Translations under genes and position numbers: made by a program
Shown: positions 58,731 through 64,000 of the stretch, in pieces
How positions within the stretch are numbered: the first letter of the stretch is position 1
Layout of the letters: each line of letters starts with the position of its first letter
NCBI RefSeq assembly: GCF_002118315.1
Contig: NZ_MTSZ01000002.1
Coordinates: 1-64,000 of the forward strand
From: Kiloniella majae
Lineage (GTDB): Bacteria; Pseudomonadota; Alphaproteobacteria; Kiloniellales; Kiloniellaceae
Length of the DNA stretch: 64,000 bases
Reading direction: 5' to 3'
Notes under the pieces: model-generated
The model's input: the letters and a program-made list of their open reading frames with translations, nothing else
Databases searched by the model: none
Told to the model about the DNA's origin: nothing

Positions 58731-59285
58731 CTACCTGCGGAATTTCGCGGTTCGTTTGATTTTCTTCTGAAGCTGAAGAATACCGTAAATAAGTGCCTCA
58801 GCAGTCGGCGGGCACCCCGGTACGTAGATATCTACTGGAACAACCCGGTCACAACCGCGAACAACAGAATAGGAATAGTGATAATAGCCACCACCATTAG
58901 CACAAGACCCCATCGAGATAACCCAACGAGGTTCTGGCATCTGGTCATAAACCTTACGCAAGGCTGGCGCCATTTTGTTGGTAAGCGTGCCTGCAACGAT
59001 CATCACATCGGACTGACGGGGGGATGGACGGAAAACCATTCCAAAACGGTCCATGTCATAACGGCTACATGCCGCATGCATCATTTCAACCGCACAACAG
59101 GCCAGACCAAAAGTCATAGGCCATAGTGACCCTGACTGCGCCCAACCTGTCAGTTGATCCATACGCGCCAACACAAAGCCACGTTCGGCGAGTTCTTCGC
59201 CTACGTTTTGCAGAACAAGATCTTGTTCCGGACCTGGCGGCAGCGGTGCCCCTTGCTTGAGAGCTGGATTAGAGATTACTCCCAT
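58731..59285 (-). CDS. nuoB: NADH-quinone oxidoreductase subunit B
   Basis: Carries the last cluster, N2, that reduces quinone. Tandem Cys in [12 protein letters not shown] and further ligands in GSCANGGG and [10 protein letters not shown] are visible. I choose the ATG at 59285 (184 residues), which overlaps the nuoA stop by ten bases; the frame is open to 59306. Confidence 0.97.
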   Translation of the reverse strand: MGVISNPALKQGAPLPPGPEQDLVLQNVGEELAERGFVLARMDQLTGWAQSGSLWPMTFGLACCAVEMMHAACSRYDMDRFGMVFRPSPRQSDVMIVAGTLTNKMAPALRKVYDQMPEPRWVISMGSCANGGGYYHYSYSVVRGCDRVVPVDIYVPGCPPTAEALIYGILQLQKKIKRTAKFRR

Positions 59286-59647
59286 TCCAATGCCCCTTTC
59301 TTCCATTCGTATGCAAAGCCAATCGTCAAAATGACCAGAAAGATCACCATCGACCAGAAACCAAAAAGACCGATATCACCAAGTGATACAGCCCAAGGGA
59401 ACAGGAAGGCTACTTCAAGGTCGAAAATAATGAAGAGGATTGCCACTAGGTAGAAGCGCACATCAAAACGGCCACGCGCATCATCAAACGCTTCGAAGCC
59501 ACACTCATAAGTACTGATTTTCTCTGAATCAGGGTGCTGTTTAGCCATGATCACAGAAGCTAGCATCATTGCGATAGCCAGACCCACTGCAATTCCGAGA
59601 AAGATCAGAATTGGCAGGTATTCCGCCAACATCCCATCTAAGCCCAT
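59276..59647 (-). CDS. nuoA: NADH-quinone oxidoreductase subunit A
   Basis: Small membrane subunit (ND3 homologue) with three helices; the loop with [20 protein letters not shown] contains the conserved Cys region that moves with quinone binding. It is the first gene of the 14-gene nuo operon. ATGs at 59647 and 59632 are both possible; the first gives 123 residues and the second 118. Confidence 0.95.
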   Translation of the reverse strand: MGLDGMLAEYLPILIFLGIAVGLAIAMMLASVIMAKQHPDSEKISTYECGFEAFDDARGRFDVRFYLVAILFIIFDLEVAFLFPWAVSLGDIGLFGFWSMVIFLVILTIGFAYEWKKGALEWE

Positions 59648-59743
59648 CTCTCCATACAATCTGCACGAGGGTTACCGCACAAATCGCCTTTCATGTCGAA
59701 TATGACAAGAGGCCTTTTATGGCCCTATTTTTTAAGTATGTAC

Positions 59744-59772
59744 TAAATATCGCCCAAAGGCGACATAAGCAA
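59744..59772 (-). promoter_or_regulatory. Candidate promoter of the nuo operon
   Basis: On the minus strand TTGCTT and TATTTA are spaced by 17 bases. Transcription would begin near 59738, about 90 bases before nuoA. Confidence 0.4.
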
Positions 59773-59937
59773 ACATAGAATCGCCACAATCTAGAAAAAA
59801 ATCATGATGTCCTAGTAGCAGAATCAAGTATTAACCGAAGAACAAAAGAAAACACATTCCGTTCTACAGGATAAATATTTGCAATGTATTAAAGGTGTGA
59901 GGGTATTGAAGGATACGAGGAGTATCATAAAAAATGA

Positions 59938-60014
59938 TGGCGAGGATGACGAGACTTGAACTCGCGACCTCTGGCGTGACAGGCCAGCGCTCTAACCAAC
60001 TGAGCTACACCCCC
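59938..60014 (-). tRNA. tRNA-Asp (GTC)
   Basis: The minus strand folds as a 77-base cloverleaf. Acceptor arms GGGGGTG and CATCCTC pair with G-U pairs, the D arm reads AGCTCAGTTGGTTAGAGC, the anticodon loop CTGTCAC carries GTC, the T arm holds AGTTCAAGTCT, and CCA is encoded. Confidence 0.97.
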
Positions 60015-60041
60015 ACATAACCATCCCTGCGGACGAGGGTT

Positions 60042-60070
60042 TATTTAGTGTAGTACCCTCCCCCTGTCAA
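60042..60070 (-). promoter_or_regulatory. Sigma-70-type promoter of tRNA-Asp
   Basis: On the minus strand a perfect TTGACA and TAAATA are separated by 17 bases, 28 bases upstream of the tRNA start. Confidence 0.75.
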
Positions 60071-60400
60071 GCGACGGAATAGATTTTTGACAGTTTTTTT
60101 TTAGTTTTTTGAATAAAGGCTGAAATAAGAAGAAAATCCTTTAGCTTCAATGATCTAACGAATCGATTTTCGCCCGGTTATAGTTGAAAATCTAGCTCTA
60201 TCTTCACGACAGAATCATATAAAGCAGCAATCTATTTTGCAGGGAATCTAAAAGAAGTCCTTATTAAATATGAAATAAGACTATCTTTTGCACTCAAAGT
60301 CCAAATTAACGAATCAAAATATAAGGTATACAACTTGGCCTTCATGGCTTTTGCCCGTATTAGCGGCAAACATTTCTACAAATAAGAAATAAAGCTCCAT
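60071..60400. other. Spacer between nqrF terminator and tRNA-Asp promoter
   Basis: About 330 AT-rich bases without a credible gene on either strand. In particular there is no small Cys-rich nqrM-like frame behind nqrF. A T-rich tract lies near 60090-60111. I see nothing else. Confidence 0.55.
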
Positions 60401-60433
60401 AAAAAAATGGCCAGAGTATCTCTCTGGCCATTT
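60401..60433 (-). terminator. Terminator after nqrF
   Basis: A perfect 12-bp stem (AAATGGCCAGAG with CTCTGGCCATTT, five-base loop) followed on the minus strand by seven T, starting 13 bases past the nqrF stop. Confidence 0.9.
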
Positions 60434-60445
60434 GTAACTTCGATT

Positions 60446-61669
60446 TTAACCACCGAAATCATCTAACATAATATCTTCTCGGTCGACTCCGAGCTCAAGG
60501 AGCATGTTAATCACCGAAGAATTCATAATCGGCGGCCCACACATATAATATTCGCAATCTTCTGGTGCTGTATGGTTCTTAAGGTATTCATCATAAAGAA
60601 CATTATGGATAAAGCCCGTATAACCATCCCAGTCATCTTCAGGCAAGGCATCAGACAGCGCTACATGCCAGGTAAAGTTCGGGAACTCGGCAGCCAGCTG
60701 GTCAAAGTCCTCAACAAAGAACATTTCCCGCTTTGAACGCGCGCCGTACCAGAATGTAATCTTGCGATCTTTATTCTTTAGGCGCTTAAGTTGATCAAAA
60801 ATATGACTGCGCATTGGTGCCATACCAGCACCACCACCGATAAAGACCATTTCCTTATCTGTATCACGGGCAAAGAACTCACCGAAAGGTCCTGAGATCG
60901 TCACCTTATCACCTGGCTTCAGGTTAAAGATATAAGATGACATCTGCCCCGGAGGAATACCTTGTGTGCCCGGTGGCGGCGATGCCACACGCACATTAAG
61001 CATGATCATTCCGCGTTCTTCCGGGTAATTCGCCATTGAATAAGCGCGCTCAACCGGCTCAACAACAGTTGACTCGAACTGCCAAAGATTGAACTTATCC
61101 CAATCTTCCCGATACTCTTCCTCAACATCGAAATCTTTATATGTCAGTTGGTGCGCAGGGGCTTCAATCTGAATATAACCACCAGCGCGGAAATTCACAT
61201 CCTCGCCTTCGGGTAAATCAAGTATCAAAGACTTAATAAAGGTCGCCACGTTCTCGTTTGAACGAACGGTACACTCCCACTTCTTGACACCAAAGACTTC
61301 TTCAGGAACTTCGATTTCCATATCCTGCTTGACCGCGACCTGACATGACAGTCGGTCGCCACAAGAGGCTTCACGTTTTGTGATATGGCTTTCCTCGGTA
61401 GGTAGAATAGAGCCACCACCTGAAAAAATCTTCACCCGGCATTGTGCACAGGTACCACCACCACCACAGGCGGAAGGAACAAACAACTTCTGCTCAGCCA
61501 GTGTTTGCAACAGCTTTCCGCCAGCGGGTACAGAAATCGTTTTCTCACCGTTAATGGTAATATCAACGTTTCCGGTAGAAACCAGTTTAGAGCGTGCAGC
61601 GAGAATGATCGTGACAAGTGCCAGAACGATCAATGTAAAAAGCAGGATGCCTAATCCAAATGTGATCAA
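60446..61669 (-). CDS. nqrF: Na+-translocating NADH:quinone reductase subunit F
   Basis: The NADH-oxidising subunit of Na+-NQR. An N-terminal membrane helix (residues about 5-25) is followed by a 2Fe-2S domain with Cys68, 74, 77 and 109 ([10 protein letters not shown] and LSCQV), then an FAD domain ([11 protein letters not shown]) and an NADH domain ([28 protein letters not shown]). The Cys between the membrane helices that binds the intramembrane Fe is in NqrD/E, not here. Length is 407 residues. It is the last nqr gene and ends at a strong terminator. Confidence 0.97.
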   Translation of the reverse strand: MITFGLGILLFTLIVLALVTIILAARSKLVSTGNVDITINGEKTISVPAGGKLLQTLAEQKLFVPSACGGGGTCAQCRVKIFSGGGSILPTEESHITKREASCGDRLSCQVAVKQDMEIEVPEEVFGVKKWECTVRSNENVATFIKSLILDLPEGEDVNFRAGGYIQIEAPAHQLTYKDFDVEEEYREDWDKFNLWQFESTVVEPVERAYSMANYPEERGMIMLNVRVASPPPGTQGIPPGQMSSYIFNLKPGDKVTISGPFGEFFARDTDKEMVFIGGGAGMAPMRSHIFDQLKRLKNKDRKITFWYGARSKREMFFVEDFDQLAAEFPNFTWHVALSDALPEDDWDGYTGFIHNVLYDEYLKNHTAPEDCEYYMCGPPIMNSSVINMLLELGVDREDIMLDDFGG

Positions 61670-61682
61670 TTGAGCCTCCCCT

Positions 61683-62291
61683 TTACAGTTTCACGCCACT
61701 AAAGGACATGAAGGCCATCGCCATAAGGCCGGCAGTGATGAAGGTAATACCAAGGCCCTGAAGACCGTCAGGTATATCTGAATATTTTAGTTTTTCCCGA
61801 ACACCAGCCATCGCCGTGATTGCCAAAGCCCAGCCAAAACCGGAAGAAATGCCGTAGGTTGTCGCCTCTGCAAAATTATAGTCACGTTCGACCATAAAGA
61901 GCGAACCACCAAGAATGGCACAGTTCACCGTAATCAGCGGCAGAAATACCCCCAAAGCGTTGTAGAGCGGTGGGAAATATTTATCCAAAACCATTTCAAG
62001 GATCTGAACCAGCGCAGCAATAACGCCGATGTAGGAAATCAGACCAAGGAAAGTCAGATCAACATTATCGAACCCCGCCCAGGAAAGAGCGCCCGGCGCC
62101 AGCAGATAAGTCAGGATCAGATTGTTTGCCGGCACAGTAATGGCCTGCACAATCATCACGGAAATACCGAGACCGATAGCAGTCGCGATCTTTTTCGACA
62201 CGGCAATAAAGGTGCACATACCCAGGAAAAATGAAAGCGCCAGATTTTCAACGAAAATCGCCTTTACGGCTAGAGAGATCAGCTCTTCCAT
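61683..62291 (-). CDS. nqrE: Na+-translocating NADH:quinone reductase subunit E
   Basis: Six-helix membrane subunit related to NqrD; the two form an inverted pair that carries an iron centre through conserved Cys residues near the membrane middle. Here the Cys are in [13 protein letters not shown] and [16 protein letters not shown]. Length is 202 residues. Its first base overlaps the nqrD stop and it ends 13 bases before nqrF. Confidence 0.96.
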   Translation of the reverse strand: MEELISLAVKAIFVENLALSFFLGMCTFIAVSKKIATAIGLGISVMIVQAITVPANNLILTYLLAPGALSWAGFDNVDLTFLGLISYIGVIAALVQILEMVLDKYFPPLYNALGVFLPLITVNCAILGGSLFMVERDYNFAEATTYGISSGFGWALAITAMAGVREKLKYSDIPDGLQGLGITFITAGLMAMAFMSFSGVKL

Positions 62292-62944
62292 TAGTGTTCC
62301 TCAACCACTTGAATTTTATAATCACGCTCTTCAACCTGCTCTGGCTTCCAGGCACGGAACGCCCAGATAAGCAAACCAATGACAAAGAAGGCAGAAGGCG
62401 GCAGTAACAAGAGACCGTTCGGTACATACCAACCACCGTTATTCACAGTCTCAAGTATAGTCACACCAAAGAGCGAGCCGGAACCAAACAGTTCACGGAT
62501 CACACCGACAAGCATCAAAATCAAGCCATAGCCCAAACCATTACCAATCCCATCGATAAAAGATGCAACTGGTGGGTTCTTCATCGCAAAGGCTTCTGCG
62601 CGGCCCATAACAATACAGTTGGTGATGATCAAACCAACAAAAACAGACAGCGTTTTGGAAATCTCGAAAGCATAGGCTTTAAGAACCTGATCAACGACAA
62701 TTACCAGTGACGCAATAATGACCATCTGAACAATAATCCGGATGGAACCGGGAATCTGATTTCGGATCATGGAAATGAACATCGATGCAAATGCTGTAAC
62801 CGCCGTCACGGCAAGGGCCATGACAAACGCCACCTGCAAAGAAGATGTTACCGCAAGCGCCGAACAGATACCAAGAACCTGTAGCGTAATCGGATTATTA
62901 TCGACCATCGGGTCAAGAATAAGTTCTTTAGGAGTCTGCGCCAT
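62291..62944 (-). CDS. nqrD: Na+-translocating NADH:quinone reductase subunit D
   Basis: Membrane subunit with six helices, 217 residues. The conserved Cys-containing segments are [18 protein letters not shown] and [20 protein letters not shown], matching those of NqrE in inverted topology. The first base overlaps the nqrC stop. The C-terminal tail is polar and rich in Glu. Confidence 0.96.
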   Translation of the reverse strand: MAQTPKELILDPMVDNNPITLQVLGICSALAVTSSLQVAFVMALAVTAVTAFASMFISMIRNQIPGSIRIIVQMVIIASLVIVVDQVLKAYAFEISKTLSVFVGLIITNCIVMGRAEAFAMKNPPVASFIDGIGNGLGYGLILMLVGVIRELFGSGSLFGVTILETVNNGGWYVPNGLLLLPPSAFFVIGLLIWAFRAWKPEQVEERDYKIQVVEEH

Positions 62945-63750
62945 TAGATCTCTCCCGCTTTAACGGATTCTAGGAAGGGAGCATATCCCGCCTTGCCCAT
63001 CCAGAAACGTACCAGATTATCCACACCATTGGACGTCAGTGTTGCACCTGCCAATGCGTCGACATGGAATTCCTGTCCTGCAGGCGGCGCCGTTTTGGCA
63101 ACTGTAATCTGCAATACGTCATTCTCATCATAAAGCTTTTTACCACGCCACAGTGACTTCCAACGCGGGTTATCAACCTCAGCCCCCAGACCCGGTGTTT
63201 CCGCGTGACTGTAAAACTGTAGCCCAAAGATATCATTAGCGTTTTCTTCTACGGCGATAAAACCATAGAGCGTCGACCAAAGTCCATACCCATGCAGAGG
63301 CAGGATTACCTTGTCGAGGCTACCGTCTTCATTACGGAGAAGATAAACAGTGACAAACTTGGCTTGTCGACCAATAGACGCAGGATCGTCCGTTAACTCA
63401 ACTGACAGCTCTGGGTCATCCGCAGCTGCGCGATCATCAAACGTGCTTGCATCGAATTGCTCCGTAAATTCACCTGTTTCGATCTCGAGCACATGCGGTT
63501 CGAAAACCTTGAACGCCTCGGTCACATCCGTGTCAGGGCTATAAAGTCCAGCTACCTGCAGGATATTGATTTGCTTATCTTTAAGTTTATTGATCTCCTG
63601 TACAGGTCTTAAAGACACCGCAACAGCCGACACAATCATCGAAGCCACAAGGCAGAGTGTTACAGCAACAAATACCGTCTTGCCCACAGAATCCGGTGGT
63701 GTATCAAGAAAACGGCGTAACAATCCAGGTTTTTTATTTTCGTCAGGCAT
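62944..63750 (-). CDS. nqrC: Na+-translocating NADH:quinone reductase subunit C
   Basis: Carries a covalent FMN on the periplasmic side. The N-terminal helix ([20 protein letters not shown]) anchors the protein, and the FMN-binding domain has the ApbE target motif DALAGAT with Thr237 as the expected attachment residue. ETPGLGAEV is also typical of the family. Length is 268 residues. Its start overlaps the nqrB stop by eight bases. Confidence 0.96.
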   Translation of the reverse strand: MPDENKKPGLLRRFLDTPPDSVGKTVFVAVTLCLVASMIVSAVAVSLRPVQEINKLKDKQINILQVAGLYSPDTDVTEAFKVFEPHVLEIETGEFTEQFDASTFDDRAAADDPELSVELTDDPASIGRQAKFVTVYLLRNEDGSLDKVILPLHGYGLWSTLYGFIAVEENANDIFGLQFYSHAETPGLGAEVDNPRWKSLWRGKKLYDENDVLQITVAKTAPPAGQEFHVDALAGATLTSNGVDNLVRFWMGKAGYAPFLESVKAGEI

Positions 63751-64000
63751 TACGCTTTGCCCTCCGCTTAATATTAGCCTGCACCACGAAATAATCGATC
63801 AGCGGCGCAAAGACATTTCCGAATAGTATGGCGAGCATCATGCCCTCGGGGAAAGCAGGATTTATCACACGGATCATCACCACCATAAAGCCAATCAATG
63901 CACCATAGATATAGCGTCCGACATTGGTATGACTGGCAGAAACAGGCTCCGTAACCATAAAGGCCAGGCCAAAAGCAAAACCACCCGTTACAAGATGCCA
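63743..64000 (-). CDS. nqrB: Na+-translocating NADH:quinone reductase subunit B, C-terminal part
   Basis: Only the last 85 residues are in the window; the gene continues past the right edge. The segment [20 protein letters not shown] followed by [13 protein letters not shown] is diagnostic for the NqrB/RnfD family, and [20 protein letters not shown] is its final membrane helix. NqrB carries another covalent FMN and the Na+ path. The order B-C-D-E-F matches nqr rather than the rnf operon. Confidence 0.95.
   Translation of the reverse strand, partial: WHLVTGGFAFGLAFMVTEPVSASHTNVGRYIYGALIGFMVVMIRVINPAFPEGMMLAILFGNVFAPLIDYFVVQANIKRRAKRNA

Noticed and set aside
60446-64000. Possibility that these genes are an rnf cluster
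   Set aside because: The last gene has the FAD/NADH reductase plus 2Fe-2S layout of NqrF, NqrC and NqrB types are clear, and the order B-C-D-E-F is that of nqr; no RnfB or RnfC ferredoxin-type protein is present.

Overview
This window is almost certainly the chromosome of a marine, Gram-negative alphaproteobacterium. The evidence is a PopZ-type polar organiser beside tolC, pcm and valS, the short mitochondrial-like prolyl-tRNA synthetase, the LpxI route of lipid A synthesis, a single LolC/E-type permease, a DUF1467 protein, a complete 14-gene complex I operon, and a Na+-translocating NADH:quinone oxidoreductase (Na+-NQR), which points to salt water. I cannot name the genus from sequence alone. 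Base composition looks moderately AT-rich for the class.

Layout. (1) 1-6.1 kb, minus strand: pcm, tolC, popZ, valS and the first codons of one further gene, with terminators after pcm, popZ and valS. (2) 6.1-18.5 kb is the most accessory part: tRNA-Cys, tRNA-Asn followed by a gene-poor stretch, an internally duplicated lipoprotein, a TPR protein, a Sel1-repeat protein, a pentapeptide-repeat protein, then a plus-strand run (ADP-ribose pyrophosphatase, cysteine synthase-like enzyme, AlaX editing protein, 3-mercaptopyruvate sulfurtransferase, MATE transporter, GNAT acetyltransferase), and a divergent, orphan AapJ-like periplasmic protein on the minus strand. (3) 18.5-33.6 kb, minus strand: the translation and envelope supercluster rpsB-tsf-pyrH-frr-uppS-cdsA-dxr-rseP-bamA-skp-lpxD-fabZ-lpxA-lpxI-lpxB, with gloA at its end. 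(4) 33.7-41.3 kb, minus strand: dnaE, lolD, lolC/E, proS and a secreted hypothetical protein. (5) 41.4-59.7 kb, minus strand: nuoABCDEFGHIJKLMN followed without a strong break by birA, coaX, rnj, mce and DUF1467. (6) 59.9-64 kb: tRNA-Asp, then nqrF, nqrE, nqrD, nqrC and the 3' end of nqrB, on the minus strand.

How the genes work together. Region 3 joins protein synthesis factors to the building of the outer membrane: UppS, Dxr and CdsA feed isoprenoid and phospholipid supply, LpxA/D/I/B and FabZ make lipid A, and BamA/Skp/RseP assemble and survey outer membrane proteins. Region 4 adds lipoprotein export (LolCD). Regions 5 and 6 place two different NADH dehydrogenases side by side, one proton-pumping and one sodium-pumping. 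In region 2 the cysteine synthase-like, AlaX and mercaptopyruvate sulfurtransferase genes form a plausible sulfur amino acid module.

No CRISPR array, insertion sequence, prophage or clear defence island is visible, and I do not see a whole new system. The best leads are a long inverted repeat of about 120 bp behind the DUF1467 gene, the gene-poor stretch behind tRNA-Asn with a tandem GGGGCAC repeat, the orphan degenerate AapJ-like protein, the duplicated lipoprotein, and the Cds1-like/AlaX/SseA gene group. Many genes use GTG or TTG starts with strong ribosome binding sites, so several starts given here are shorter than the longest open frame.
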